Source: an uncultured Eubacteriales bacterium (GTDB taxonomy: Bacteria; Bacillota; Clostridia; Oscillospirales; Acutalibacteraceae). From it: a stretch of 49,131 nt of DNA. Of this stretch, positions 31,492 to 40,519 are shown one piece after another. The translations under genes and the position numbers were made by a program. The notes beneath the pieces are model-generated. The model searched no databases. It had not been told where the DNA came from and saw only the letters and a program-made list of their open reading frames with translations. The stretch covers positions 1 through 49,131 of the forward strand of contig CAOUJG010000008.1 in assembly GCA_948537335.1 (NCBI GenBank), read 5' to 3'. Positions within the stretch are counted from its first letter, which is position 1. Each line of letters starts with the position of its first letter.

Positions 31492-31938
31492 TCAAAATAA
31501 CTTAAAAATCCACAGAGCAAAGCCGTAGATGACAGAAGCAGTGACACCAAAAACCAAAACCGGCCCCGCAATAATGAACATTTTAGCGCCGACGCCCATC
31601 ACATGGCCCTCGCTCTTGAACTCGATAGCAGGCGCCACAATGGAGTTTGCGAATCCCGTGATGGGTACGAGGGTGCCAGCTCCAGCGTGCTTGGCGATTT
31701 TGTCGTAAATGCGTAAAGCTGTGAGCAAAGCACCGATGCCAACCAAAGCTACAGAGACAGCCGCGCGGGCATCTTTTAAATTGAGGTGAAAGTAAGACTG
31801 AGAAAAATTCATCAAAAATTGGCCAAAACAGCAAATAATTCCACCAAAAATAAACGCCATAAAAATATTTTTCATAATTGGCGAGTCAGGCGAGGCATCG
31901 TTCGACATTTTAGAGTACTCATCCGACGTAGGTTTCAC
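31492..31938 (-). CDS. spoVAC: Stage V sporulation protein AC
   Basis: A 148-residue SpoVAC, a membrane protein of the spore that forms part of the SpoVA channel for dipicolinic acid and has been described as mechanosensitive. Hydrophobic segments alternate with the diagnostic motif GAGTLVPITGFANSIVAPAIEF (quoted here as GAGTLVPITGFANS plus IVAPAIEF). GVGAKMFIIAGPVLVFG follows. GTG 31938 follows AAAGGA by 10 bases. The usual partners spoVAD and spoVAE are not next to it: queH lies upstream and the arcA leader downstream. They may be elsewhere, or this may be a separate paralogue. I could not find a convincing sigma-G promoter in front of it. Confidence 0.93.
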   Translation of the reverse strand: MKPTSDEYSKMSNDASPDSPIMKNIFMAFIFGGIICCFGQFLMNFSQSYFHLNLKDARAAVSVALVGIGALLTALRIYDKIAKHAGAGTLVPITGFANSIVAPAIEFKSEGHVMGVGAKMFIIAGPVLVFGVTASVIYGFALWIFKLF

Positions 31939-32053
31939 CAAAAACACATCCTTTCGAATGATATTTTTCCGCACAAGCAAAAAGATATTCGAAAAATTAG
32001 CAAAAAAATAAGTTCACATAAAAATAATGCAAACTTAATGATAAAATAAAAAT

Positions 32054-32665
32054 TCAATTGTCTTTTTTAGAAAATTCGCAGCCGCAGTAATTTTGCCGAT
32101 ACAAATTATATTTTCTCGAAAGCTCAATAGACCTCTTGTATCCGTCGTTTTTCTTGAAGTCAGAAAATAAATATTTCACACCAAATTCCGAAGACAACTC
32201 ACGACCAATCTCGTTGATCTTTTCGGCGTTTTTATAAGGACTAATAGTAAGCGTCGTCGAAAAATAATCAAAGTTCAATTCACGAGCAACTTCAGCAGTC
32301 TGAAGCAATCGTAATCGATAGCACTTAAAGCAACGCAAAGAGCCTTCAGCAGCGGACTCAAGTCCGCAAGAGATTTTAAAAAACGCATCAGAGTCATAAT
32401 TTCTCTCAATCAAATTGATCTTTTGTAAAGAGGACATCTCGCCAATAAGGCGCCGAAGTTCACTTAATCTAAGATTATATTCAGCAGCAGAAAAGATATT
32501 CGGATTATAAAAGAAAGACGTGATATTAAAGTAAGGCGCTAAATATTCAAAAACGTAACTACTGCAAGGCGCGCAGCAACAATGCAGCAGCAAGCTAGGC
32601 CGACGGCCAGGGTAAATTTCAATTTGAGATAATGTATTTTTGAGAACTTTTTGGTAATTAATCAT
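32054..32665 (-). CDS. queH: Epoxyqueuosine reductase QueH
   Basis: A 203-residue QueH (formerly DUF208), the last enzyme of queuosine synthesis, which reduces epoxyqueuosine in tRNA using iron-sulfur chemistry. The metal-binding cysteines are in LLLHCCCAPCSSYV (CCxxC form, about residues 28-34) and in RCFKCYRLRL near residue 115. NYCGCEFS lies at the C-terminus. YFSTTLTISPYKN is another family motif. Its ATG overlaps the stop of the upstream secreted protein by one base (TAATG), so they share a transcript with cyuA. Other queuosine genes are not in the window, suggesting salvage or a scattered pathway. Confidence 0.95.
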   Translation of the reverse strand: MINYQKVLKNTLSQIEIYPGRRPSLLLHCCCAPCSSYVFEYLAPYFNITSFFYNPNIFSAAEYNLRLSELRRLIGEMSSLQKINLIERNYDSDAFFKISCGLESAAEGSLRCFKCYRLRLLQTAEVARELNFDYFSTTLTISPYKNAEKINEIGRELSSEFGVKYLFSDFKKNDGYKRSIELSRKYNLYRQNYCGCEFSKKDN

Positions 32666-33177
32666 TACTTTGAAATTTTATCATCTGTTTGATCTGAACT
32701 TAAGTAGGCACTCAACGATTTAATGTGGTTTTGAAACCAAGCCGAATTTTTGTAAAGGTAGCAGGCGCCAAGAAAAGGAATAACATAATTTATAATGAAT
32801 TTTTCAACCGCTGTACAGAGCTTCTTGCCAACCCAGTAGCCAATGGTATAATCGAAAAGCTTGCAAATAATTTTATAAACAATCTTAAAAGGTAGCTTTA
32901 AAATTTTAAACCACAAGGGATCCGCATGAGCCTTTTCATAGTTTTTCACGATTTGATCAGTAAATTTTTTATCCTTGGCCAACTCCAAAATAGCCTGTTT
33001 CAATGCAGCCTCGTCCTTAATATCAATAGGACGAGCAGGCCCCGAGCAGCGCCGAACATTATATCTTTCAACGGGGCGTTGACAGCGGCCTTTACCAGCA
33101 GCAAAGCAAGAATGCACTGGGGCAAAATTTGAGAACAAAGTCGAAAAAATCAAGAAAGAAGACACAAACTTTTTCAC
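32665..33177 (-). CDS. Secreted or membrane-associated cysteine-containing protein, unknown (170 aa)
   Basis: An unrecognised 170-residue protein. The N-terminus (KKFVSSFLIFSTLFSNFAP) is a likely signal peptide with cleavage near CFA-AGKG. Three cysteines (24, 32, 44) lie in or just after it, in a basic segment. A charged helix follows (residues 54-85). An unusual basic-hydrophobic run comes next (WFKILKLPFKIVYKIICKLF, residues 89-108) and then a hydrophobic stretch (FIINYVIPFLGACYLY, about 127-142). Cysteines 105, 121 and 139 sit in these. The plan suggests a membrane-inserted protein. It starts with GTG 33177 behind GGGGAGG, 24 bases after cyuA, and overlaps queH by one base. Neither neighbour hints at its role. 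Confidence 0.78.
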   Translation of the reverse strand: MKKFVSSFLIFSTLFSNFAPVHSCFAAGKGRCQRPVERYNVRRCSGPARPIDIKDEAALKQAILELAKDKKFTDQIVKNYEKAHADPLWFKILKLPFKIVYKIICKLFDYTIGYWVGKKLCTAVEKFIINYVIPFLGACYLYKNSAWFQNHIKSLSAYLSSDQTDDKISK

Positions 33178-33201
33178 TTTAATTCCTCCCCTAAAAATTT
33201 T

Positions 33202-34509
33202 TTAATTTCCAGTTATAATCTTTAAAATCTCCATATCAGTTTGCTTCATGCCGTGTTTGCCGAGCCGCCAAACGTTTTCAACAGTACCCTCGATATCATC
33301 GCCAAGAATGCCATCGCCAGGTGGAAACACGTGTTCATTAAGATACATATAGTACCCTAAAATGCCGGCCTCAACGGAGCTCGCAATTTTAGCAGCACAA
33401 GAAGCCTTAGCGCCATCGCAAACGATCCCCGAGACAATAGCCAGAGCGTTAGAAATAGTGCAAGAGATAGCCTCCAAATTGCCACCGAGCAAAAAAGCAA
33501 TCCCCGCGCCACTAGCGCAACCGGCACAAACCGCGCCGCAAAAAGCAGAGAGGCTACCGATCCCGGTTTTAAGGTGAACGGCAATCAAATTAGACAAAAC
33601 CAGCGCGCGATACAAAGTCTCGCTGTCAATATTATACTCCTTAGCGTACTCAATAACAGGCAAACAAACTGCCAAACCTTGGTTTCCGCTACCAGAAACA
33701 ATAACAACAGGCATCTCGCAGCCATTCATGCGAGCATCTGACCCAGCCGCAGCCACAGCCTTAGCGCGAGCCTTAATGTCATCCCCATACATAGATAGCA
33801 AAGTCCGACCAACGTTGGCACCGTAGTGGTGTTCCAGACCTTCCTGAGCAATAGCAGAGTTGCAGCGAATCTGCCGAGAAATCAGCTCCCGAACGTCGTC
33901 AATATCAACAATCTTAGCAAACTTAAAAATATCCTCAAGACTAAGCAAAAGCTTGTTGTTATTATGTACAACATGAGGGTTAATTTTCTCGGGCGTGTAC
34001 AAAACTTCTCCATTTTTCTCAATAAGAACAATATTAGTGTGATCGTCAATAATTCGAAGTTTAGAGTAGCAATCGCCCTTATGTAAGGTTAAAACAATGT
34101 CAAAATTCAAATCACTCTCAGCCGGAGAAACACAAATCGGCGTGCTTTCAAGATATTTAGGGATCAAATTTTTCTGATCTTCCGAAAGATCGGCCAAAAC
34201 TTCAAGCACCTTGTCCTCGCGACCAGAAATAACGCCCGCAGCAACAGCCGCCTTAATCCCCTTCAAGCCGTTAGTGTTAGGCACAACAACGCTCTTAACG
34301 TTCTTAATAATATTACCGCTAACAACAACGTCGATTTTATCGGGCAGCTCGCCAAGAATACAACGAGCCTTAGCAGCAGCGTAAGCCAAAGAGATAGGCT
34401 CCGTGCAGCCCATGGCGGGGATAAGTTCCTCATTCAGAATCTGCAAATAAGAATAATAAACACTAGTTTTTTCCTGAGAGACACTCTCCTTCAAAAAATT
34501 CTTAATCAT
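33202..34509 (-). CDS. cyuA: L-cysteine desulfidase family protein (CyuA/YhaM)
   Basis: A 435-residue member of the UPF0597/CyuA family, related to the alpha subunit of iron-sulfur L-serine dehydratases. CyuA breaks L-cysteine into pyruvate, ammonia and sulfide. Family marks are the N-terminal PAMGCTEPISLAYA, with an iron-sulfur cysteine, and VVPNTNGLKGIKAAVAAG. GSGNQGLAVCLPV, CGAVCAGCASGAGIAFLLGG and IVCDGAKASCAAKIASS follow. It is the first gene of a set with the secreted protein and queH and has a near-consensus extended promoter. Together with the nearby arginine deiminase operon it points to amino acid fermentation. A serine substrate cannot be excluded. Confidence 0.92.
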   Translation of the reverse strand: MIKNFLKESVSQEKTSVYYSYLQILNEELIPAMGCTEPISLAYAAAKARCILGELPDKIDVVVSGNIIKNVKSVVVPNTNGLKGIKAAVAAGVISGREDKVLEVLADLSEDQKNLIPKYLESTPICVSPAESDLNFDIVLTLHKGDCYSKLRIIDDHTNIVLIEKNGEVLYTPEKINPHVVHNNNKLLLSLEDIFKFAKIVDIDDVRELISRQIRCNSAIAQEGLEHHYGANVGRTLLSMYGDDIKARAKAVAAAGSDARMNGCEMPVVIVSGSGNQGLAVCLPVIEYAKEYNIDSETLYRALVLSNLIAVHLKTGIGSLSAFCGAVCAGCASGAGIAFLLGGNLEAISCTISNALAIVSGIVCDGAKASCAAKIASSVEAGILGYYMYLNEHVFPPGDGILGDDIEGTVENVWRLGKHGMKQTDMEILKIITGN

Positions 34510-34864
34510 ACTAACGCCCTCTCAATAATTAATCAAAAGACAACTCATTATTGAACCGAAAGCCTAAGAATTAAAAAATATATAACCACAGCATAAATTA
34601 TAGCATCAAAAGTAGAAAATTGCAACAACAAAAATGGAATTTATATAGAGAATTCTAAACAAAAAAATCGAGTTTTTTGTAGAGATAAAACAAAATCGCC
34701 AAAAAGGAACAAAAAATAAAACCTTCGATTCTAAAACAAAGCGCTAATTTTATAATATGAAAAAAATCGCGATAAGTGTGGATGAAAAGTGAGTCTTAAT
34801 AATCAGAAGTGAGAATAAAAGACAAAAATTAAATTTTAGTAAAAATGACAAAAACCTCAGTAAA
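34510..34864. other. 355-base intergenic region between folD and cyuA
   Basis: This gap is AT-rich and holds no credible reading frame. On the cyuA side it carries the cyuA promoter and about 80 bases of leader. On the folD side (34626-34864) I see no strong hairpin; a short ATCGCGAT palindrome followed by a T run on the minus strand (near 34764-34771) has no loop and is not a good terminator. Confidence 0.6.
34597..34625 (-). promoter_or_regulatory. Extended sigma-A promoter for cyuA
   Basis: On the minus strand TTGCAA (34625-34620), a 17-base spacer ending TGC, then a perfect TATAAT (34602-34597). The leader is about 80 bases. Confidence 0.75.
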
Positions 34865-35728
34865 TCAATATTTCAAATCATCATTTTGAAGCAAAGCAGC
34901 CGTCACAGCGTTATGCATAAGCATACAGATAGTCATAGGACCCACTCCGCCGGGCACAGGAGTAATATAAGAAGCAACCTCCTTAACGTTGTCAAAATCC
35001 ACATCGCCATAGATTTTGCCGTCACTACCGCGGTTTATCCCCACATCAATGACAACGGCGCCCGGTGCAATCATGTTCGCCGTAACAAATTTAGCCCTCC
35101 CCACAGCAGCCACCAGGATATCCGCCGTCCGGCAAATTTTAGCAAGACCCAAAGTTTTGCTGTGGCAGATGGTAACCGTGGCGTCGCGGTGCAGCATAAG
35201 CATGGCGAGCGGCTTGCCAACAATGTTGCTGCGGCCGATGATAACGCAATGCTTGCCCGCAATATCGATATTAGATTCGTCCAAAAGGCGCACAATCCCC
35301 GCCGGAGTGCAGGGCAAAAATTTAAAATTCCCCGTCATCAGCTTGCCAACGTTAATCTCGTGAAACGCGTCAACGTCCTTAATAGGGCTGATGCGCTCAA
35401 TGACGGCCTTCTCGTCAATGTGGGACGGCAAAGGCATCTGCACCAAAATTCCGTTAACATCAGCGCGGCGATTGAGCTCATCGATTAAGCTAAGCAGCTC
35501 AGCCTGAGAAACATCGCAAGGCAGCGCAAATTCATGAGACACAATCCCGATCTCATCGCACGCACGCTTCTTATTGTTAACATAAACCCGAGAGGCCGGG
35601 TCCTCACCCACAATAATAACCGCCAAAGAAGGCATAACCCCGCGTTCGGACTTCAAGTTAGCAACCTCAACCTTCAATTTTGCCCGAATTTCTGCGGAAA
35701 TCCGTTTCCCATCAATAATGCAAGCCAT
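34865..35728 (-). CDS. folD: Methylenetetrahydrofolate dehydrogenase/cyclohydrolase FolD
   Basis: A 287-residue bifunctional FolD that oxidises 5,10-methylene-THF to methenyl-THF and hydrolyses it to 10-formyl-THF. The substrate site shows YVNNKKRACDEIGI, with the catalytic Lys, and NGILVQMPLP and KDVDAFHEINVGKL. The Rossmann part shows LPCTPAGIVRLL, VIIGRSNIVGKPLA, TICHSKT and YITPVPGGVGPMT. The usual Gly of DVDGFH is Ala here, a small change unlikely to matter. It follows recG by 66 bases on the same strand and probably shares the fakA-recG transcript. Confidence 0.97.
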   Translation of the reverse strand: MACIIDGKRISAEIRAKLKVEVANLKSERGVMPSLAVIIVGEDPASRVYVNNKKRACDEIGIVSHEFALPCDVSQAELLSLIDELNRRADVNGILVQMPLPSHIDEKAVIERISPIKDVDAFHEINVGKLMTGNFKFLPCTPAGIVRLLDESNIDIAGKHCVIIGRSNIVGKPLAMLMLHRDATVTICHSKTLGLAKICRTADILVAAVGRAKFVTANMIAPGAVVIDVGINRGSDGKIYGDVDFDNVKEVASYITPVPGGVGPMTICMLMHNAVTAALLQNDDLKY

Positions 35729-35794
35729 ATTTTATCACCATTCCCAAATTTTATTATCAGCAACAAAGCCGAACTAGAGCCATTTATAGTTAAT

Positions 35795-37837
35795 TCAAAA
35801 AGAAAACCCGCCATCAACACTGCTAAACAACCGCGTAACTTCGGCCTTAAGAATGCGGTTCTCTTCGGATGATAAATCCGGGTCATTGCGCAAAATCTCC
35901 GTCGTAGCGGCTTTGGCGTCATTAAGAACGCGGACATCACTGATCAAACCGGTAAGACGCAAGTCTGGCAAGCCGTGCTGCCGAGATCCAATGAAATCGC
36001 CCGGGCCGCGAACTTTGAGGTCCTCTTCTGCGATTTTAAGTCCGTCGTTGGTTTTGCAAACAGTGCGCAGCCGGCGAATAGTCTCGTCGTTTTTGGTGTC
36101 AGAAACCAAAATGCAGTAGGATTTGTGAGCCCCGCGTCCAACGCGTCCGCGCAACTGATGCAGTTGAGAAAGCCCGAAGCGTTCGGCATTTTCAATCAGC
36201 ATAACAACGGAATTCGGCACATCGACGCCAACCTCAATAACAGTAGTAGAAACCAAAATGTCGATTTCGCCTGCCAAAAAGGCAGCCATAATATAATTTT
36301 TTTCGCGAGAGCCCATCCTACCGTGAAGCAAGCCAACCCGGTAACCGCAAAAGTGCTCCTCCGTAAGCATTTTAGTGTATTGCTGAGCCGAGGTCAACTC
36401 CGAGTCCTCGCTATCGATTAAAGGGCAAACAATGTAGGCCTGGCGGCCCTCATCGATGATTTTCTTGATAAAACCGTAGGCGCGCGCCCGTTTTTCGCCA
36501 GAAATATAAAAAGTATCGATATTTTGGCGGCCTGGCGGCATTTCGTCCAAAACAGAAATATCCAAATCGCCGTAGACAATCATGGCGAGGGTGCGCGGAA
36601 TCGGGGTGGCCGACATGACGGCAACGTGAGGCGCCTCGCCCTTAGAGATCAGCTTGGCACGTTGAGAAACGCCGAACCGATGCTGCTCATCCGTGATAAC
36701 AAGCCCCAGATTGCCGAAGTAAACGTCGTCGGTCAGGAGAGCGTGCGTCCCAATGATGAGATCAATGGCCTTAACCTCCAGAAAGTCCTTTATGCGGCGC
36801 TTTTTGGCACGAGGCGTAGACCCCGTCAAGAGCTCAACCCGCATTCCAGCAGCGCCTAAAATATTTTTAAAAAAGACAAAGTGCTGCTCAGCCAAGATCT
36901 CCGTAGGCACCATAAAGGCCACCTGCATGCCAGATTTAATAGCATAATAGCACAAGGCGGCCGCCACAGCGGTCTTCCCGGACCCAACGTCGCCCTGAAT
37001 AAGCCTGTTCATGGCGGTTTTGCCCATCATGTCAGAGATGCATTCAGCAACCACGCGGACTTGCGCCCCAGTAGGTTTGAATGGCAAAAGAGCCCAGAAC
37101 TCATCGGAAAAATCGCGCAAGACCTTAAATTTATTCGCACTCCGACAAAGCGCCTTAACCCGAGAAAGCCCAATCTGCAGCAATAATAGCTCTTCAAAAA
37201 TAATCCGTCTGCGTGCCAAGGCCAAACTGTCGGGACTTTTAGGAAAATGAATGTTCTCGATAGCAGCCTGCAAGTCGCACAAACCGAATTTTTGCCGAAT
37301 AGCGGCGGGAATAGGGTCGCGAATAACCTCCGGCAGCAAGGTGAGGGCATTATTAACGGCAGCCTCAATTTGGCGAGACGTTAAGCCCAAAGTCTGCGGA
37401 TAAACGGGCCGCAAAGCAGGAGCTTTGTCAACAGGCGCAAAATGGGGTGAAACCATCTCAAAACGATTAAAACTCCGCTTAACCACGCCATAAAACAAGA
37501 ACTCGCCGCCGACGGTCAGCGCACTTTTAACAAAGCGATTATTAAAAAATGTGATATCAAGGCAGTTATCGGCGTCGCAAACCCGCACCTTATAGAGAAT
37601 CATGCCCCGGCGGATAAAGTGCTCCACAACGGGAGAAACAACTCGAGCCCGAATGCAGCAGGGCTTGCCGTCGGGCGCAGAAGCAATCTCGCAAACGCAA
37701 GACCAATCCTCATAGCAGCGGGGGTAAAACCGCAGCAGAGCGCCAACCGTAGTCACCTTAAGCTTCTCGAACAAGGCCTTGCGAGAGCTGCCGATCCCCT
37801 TCAAAAATTGAATATCCATCTCAAACAAAGATGCCAT
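35795..37837 (-). CDS. recG: ATP-dependent DNA helicase RecG
   Basis: A 680-residue RecG that remodels stalled replication forks and branch-migrates Holliday junctions. The N-terminal wedge (OB-fold) domain spans about residues 1-200, with FYPRCYEDWS and DITFFNNRFV. The helicase core carries Walker A in QGDVGSGKTAVAAALC (about residue 283) and the box DEQHRFGVSQR. AVMSATPIPRTLAM, VSTTVIEVGVDVPN and LHQLRGRVGRG follow, then the RecG C-terminal GPGDFIGSRQHGLPDL. It starts 30 bases after fakA, matching the common yloV-recG order of Firmicutes. Confidence 0.97.
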   Translation of the reverse strand: MASLFEMDIQFLKGIGSSRKALFEKLKVTTVGALLRFYPRCYEDWSCVCEIASAPDGKPCCIRARVVSPVVEHFIRRGMILYKVRVCDADNCLDITFFNNRFVKSALTVGGEFLFYGVVKRSFNRFEMVSPHFAPVDKAPALRPVYPQTLGLTSRQIEAAVNNALTLLPEVIRDPIPAAIRQKFGLCDLQAAIENIHFPKSPDSLALARRRIIFEELLLLQIGLSRVKALCRSANKFKVLRDFSDEFWALLPFKPTGAQVRVVAECISDMMGKTAMNRLIQGDVGSGKTAVAAALCYYAIKSGMQVAFMVPTEILAEQHFVFFKNILGAAGMRVELLTGSTPRAKKRRIKDFLEVKAIDLIIGTHALLTDDVYFGNLGLVITDEQHRFGVSQRAKLISKGEAPHVAVMSATPIPRTLAMIVYGDLDISVLDEMPPGRQNIDTFYISGEKRARAYGFIKKIIDEGRQAYIVCPLIDSEDSELTSAQQYTKMLTEEHFCGYRVGLLHGRMGSREKNYIMAAFLAGEIDILVSTTVIEVGVDVPNSVVMLIENAERFGLSQLHQLRGRVGRGAHKSYCILVSDTKNDETIRRLRTVCKTNDGLKIAEEDLKVRGPGDFIGSRQHGLPDLRLTGLISDVRVLNDAKAATTEILRNDPDLSSEENRILKAEVTRLFSSVDGGFSF

Positions 37838-37867
37838 AACGCAGCCTCCAGCGGGGCGGCCGACGAA

Positions 37868-39532
37868 TCATTCCACAGAAACGATGAAATAATCGAGCGG
37901 CTGCTGACCGTTAATCAAAGTCACGTCAACGCGGGCGCCAAGCTTAGCCTGAATCTGCTTAAACGCTGAATCAGCTTGACTCTCGGTAATCTGATGCCCG
38001 TAAATGATAGTAACGAAGGCGGTGTGCTTGTCGGCCAAAGAGTGAACTAGCTTAACGACGGCCTTCACAGGGTCCTTCGACTTAAAAAGCAGCTTGCCGC
38101 TAGAAAAAGCCAGAATGTCGTCCTTCTTAATCTTAAAGCCGCCGTACTCGGAGTCGCGGGCCGCAAAGGTAACCTGGCCGGACTTCACATGCTCAATCGC
38201 CGCGCTCATCAGCCGAAAATTCTCCATAACATTGGCCTCAGGATTAAAAGCAAGCATAGCAGCAACACCCTGAGGCACCGTGCGAGTAGGCAAAACAATA
38301 ATCTTGCGATCCTCACATAGCGAAACAGCTTGTTCCGCGGCCAAAATGATATTCTTATTATTGGGCAAAACAAAGACATTCTGGGCAGGCGTGGCCATAA
38401 CAGCCTGCAAAATGTCCTCCACGCTGGGGTTCATAGTCTGACCGCCGCTAACAACCTGCAAACAGCCAAGATCCTTAAACAAAGTCTGCAGTCCGTCGCC
38501 CGCCGCAACAGAAACAAACCCGATCTCCTCAACAGGATCAACCGGGGCCAACGAGGGGCGCAACGAAGCCGCAGAGGACTCCTTAACGGCCTTGTTTTGC
38601 TCGCGCATGTTTTCGACCTTAACCTTTAATAGCTGGCCGAAGTTAAGCGCCTCCTGCAGAGCCAAGCCCGGATCCTCGGTGTGCACGTGCACTTTGATAA
38701 TCTCGTCGTCGTCCACAACAACCACACAGTCGCCAATTCCCTCCAAGTAAGTGCGCAAATCCTCGGGCAGAGCGGCAACCGAAGCATCTCGACCAACGAT
38801 AAACTCCGTGCAATAGGTAAAATTAATCTCCTCGTCAAAAGCGCTAATAGTGGCGCCAAAGTCGTCGTCAAAAATTTGGGCAGCAGAACTCCCGCCAGAA
38901 GGCTCATCGTCCGAAATAATCGTGCCATCCTTAAAGACAGACATCATCCCCTCAAAAATCAAACAAAGGCCCTTTCCACCGGCGTCCACAACACCTGCCT
39001 TCTTCAAAACTGGCAACAAATCTGGTGTAGTGGCTAAAGCCTCCGTAGCGCCCTTGCAAATTTCTTCCCAAACGTAAACAACATCGTCGCTAACATTAGA
39101 TGCAGCCTTGCCTTTCTCAAAAGCAACGCGCGCAACCGTAAGCATAGTGCCCTCGGCGGGCTTCATAACAGCCTTATAAGCCGCATCCACGCCAATTGCC
39201 AGAGCATTCACCAAGTCGCGACCGGTAGCATTCTCAAGGTCACAGAGGCCCTTAGAAAAGCCCCTAAACAAAAGCGACAAAATAGTCCCCGAGTTCCCCC
39301 TAGCGCCGCGCAAAAGGGCCGAAGCCGCCAAAGAAGCCACCTTTCCAATAGGCAAGTCAGCGCCAGCCTTTTGCAGCTCCACCACGGCCGAACTCATCGT
39401 CATCGACATATTGGTGCCCGTGTCGCCGTCCGGCACAGGAAAAATATTCAGCTTATCAACCAAGCTCTTGTTCTTGTTAATGTTGTTAGACCCCGAAACA
39501 ATAGCATTCAAAAGACAATTTCCATTAATCAA
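37868..39532 (-). CDS. fakA: DAK2-domain fatty acid kinase FakA (YloV family)
   Basis: A 554-residue protein of the YloV/FakA family. FakA phosphorylates fatty acids held by a FakB/DegV protein so they can enter phospholipids. The N-terminal DAK2 kinase domain has FPVPDGDTGTNMSMTM with metal-binding Asp residues (about 33-47) and ALLRGARGNSGTILSLLFRG. VVDAGGKGL lies near residue 190. The middle has CTEFIVG and KVHVHTEDPG, and the C-terminal DegV-like half has PSVEDILQAV and VLPNNKNIILAAEQA. TTG 39532 follows AAGGAG by 8 bases; a longer upstream frame would cross the promoter. recG follows, as in Bacillus. The usual upstream Asp23-family gene (yloU) is missing here. Confidence 0.94.
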   Translation of the reverse strand: MINGNCLLNAIVSGSNNINKNKSLVDKLNIFPVPDGDTGTNMSMTMSSAVVELQKAGADLPIGKVASLAASALLRGARGNSGTILSLLFRGFSKGLCDLENATGRDLVNALAIGVDAAYKAVMKPAEGTMLTVARVAFEKGKAASNVSDDVVYVWEEICKGATEALATTPDLLPVLKKAGVVDAGGKGLCLIFEGMMSVFKDGTIISDDEPSGGSSAAQIFDDDFGATISAFDEEINFTYCTEFIVGRDASVAALPEDLRTYLEGIGDCVVVVDDDEIIKVHVHTEDPGLALQEALNFGQLLKVKVENMREQNKAVKESSAASLRPSLAPVDPVEEIGFVSVAAGDGLQTLFKDLGCLQVVSGGQTMNPSVEDILQAVMATPAQNVFVLPNNKNIILAAEQAVSLCEDRKIIVLPTRTVPQGVAAMLAFNPEANVMENFRLMSAAIEHVKSGQVTFAARDSEYGGFKIKKDDILAFSSGKLLFKSKDPVKAVVKLVHSLADKHTAFVTIIYGHQITESQADSAFKQIQAKLGARVDVTLINGQQPLDYFIVSVE

Positions 39533-39632
39533 AGCGAACTCTCCTTTATAGTGAGGCAAAAAAGCGAAAGTCAAGATAAATGCGATAAAAACAGACTGAC
39601 AATAAATAAAATGCCCCAAAAATCCAAAAACA

Positions 39633-39662
39633 ATTATACCACAAAAAGCAAACACATTGCAA
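39633..39662 (-). promoter_or_regulatory. Promoter for fakA-recG-folD
   Basis: On the minus strand TTGCAA (39662-39657), an 18-base spacer ending TGG, then TATAAT (39638-39633). It lies in the 147-base gap between znuB and fakA. Confidence 0.65.
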
Positions 39663-39679
39663 TAACGGCCAAAGCGGGC

Positions 39680-40519
39680 TCATGCGGGGCGGCAGTTAAA
39701 GCGAGAAAAAATCGAACTCACAAAGGCAGAAACAGCAAGCAAAATAATATTAACCAGAACAATGCCCGCTCCAGTGGGAAGATTATAAAAGAAAGAAATC
39801 AAAATGCCGAAAATAAAGCAAAAAACAGAGATCAAAGCGGACAGCAAAACAAGATACTTAAAACTGCGAACAAACCGCCGAGCAATAATCGCCGGAAAGA
39901 TGATAAGGCTAGAAATCAAAAGAGTGCCGATCATGCGCATGCCCACAACAACAGTAAGCGCGGTAAGAAAAGAAATCAAAAATTGATAAAAAGTAACATT
40001 AATGCCGATGGCGCGGGCAAAGTCCTCGTCGGCAGTGACGATAAAGAGCCGATTATAAAAAATAACAAAAGTCGCGATAACAACAACCGACAAAACGACG
40101 CTCACAACAACGTCAAAAGAGCTCATAGCAAGGACGCTGCCGAACATATAGCTGTAAATGTCCATATTAAAGCCCTTAGAAATGGCGGTAATGATGATCC
40201 CAAAAGACAGCGCGCCCGTAGAGAAAATCCCAATAGCAACGTCGCCGTTAATCCGCTTGTTCTGGCTGACGTACATAATAACAAAAGACGCGGCGATGAC
40301 AATAGGCGTAGCGACGTAAATAGGCGAAGCCCCAACCGCCAAAGCCAGAGCCAAAGAGGCAAATCCAACGTCCGACAAGCCGTGACCAATAAGCGAGTAC
40401 CGCTTTAAAACGAGGATAACTCCCAGCAAAGACGCGCAAAAAGAGACCAGAACGCCAACAATAATAGCGCGAATCATAAAAGGGTACGACAGAACAGAAA
40501 AAAACTCATCAAAACTCAT
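39680..40519 (-). CDS. znuB: Zinc ABC transporter permease ZnuB
   Basis: A 279-residue membrane protein of the metal ABC-3 permease family with about eight or nine hydrophobic segments. VLVLKRYSLIGHGLSDVGFASLALALA is the typical N-terminal region (key part YSLIGHGLSDVGFASLA). TADEDFARAIGIN and GMRMIGTLLISSLIIFPA are further family marks. It would carry zinc across the membrane powered by ZnuC. ATG 40519 overlaps the znuC stop by four bases (ATGA); an in-frame ATG 11 codons upstream would lie inside znuC and lacks a ribosome site. It is the last gene of zur-znuA-znuC-znuB. Confidence 0.94.
   Translation of the reverse strand: MSFDEFFSVLSYPFMIRAIIVGVLVSFCASLLGVILVLKRYSLIGHGLSDVGFASLALALAVGASPIYVATPIVIAASFVIMYVSQNKRINGDVAIGIFSTGALSFGIIITAISKGFNMDIYSYMFGSVLAMSSFDVVVSVVLSVVVIATFVIFYNRLFIVTADEDFARAIGINVTFYQFLISFLTALTVVVGMRMIGTLLISSLIIFPAIIARRFVRSFKYLVLLSALISVFCFIFGILISFFYNLPTGAGIVLVNIILLAVSAFVSSIFSRFNCRPA

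Noticed and set aside
31939..32053. Sigma-G promoter for spoVAC
   Set aside because: TGCATT occurs on the minus strand but no CATACTA-like -10 box follows at a fitting distance.
34626..34864. Riboswitch or small RNA between folD and cyuA
   Set aside because: The stretch is AT-rich with no long stems, conserved-looking loops or terminator.
39371..40408. A 345-codon open frame on the plus strand
   Set aside because: It lies antisense across fakA and znuB, which have full family motifs. The product is extremely rich in Lys, Asn and Arg, as expected for the reverse of membrane and GC-biased codons, and it has no ribosome site.
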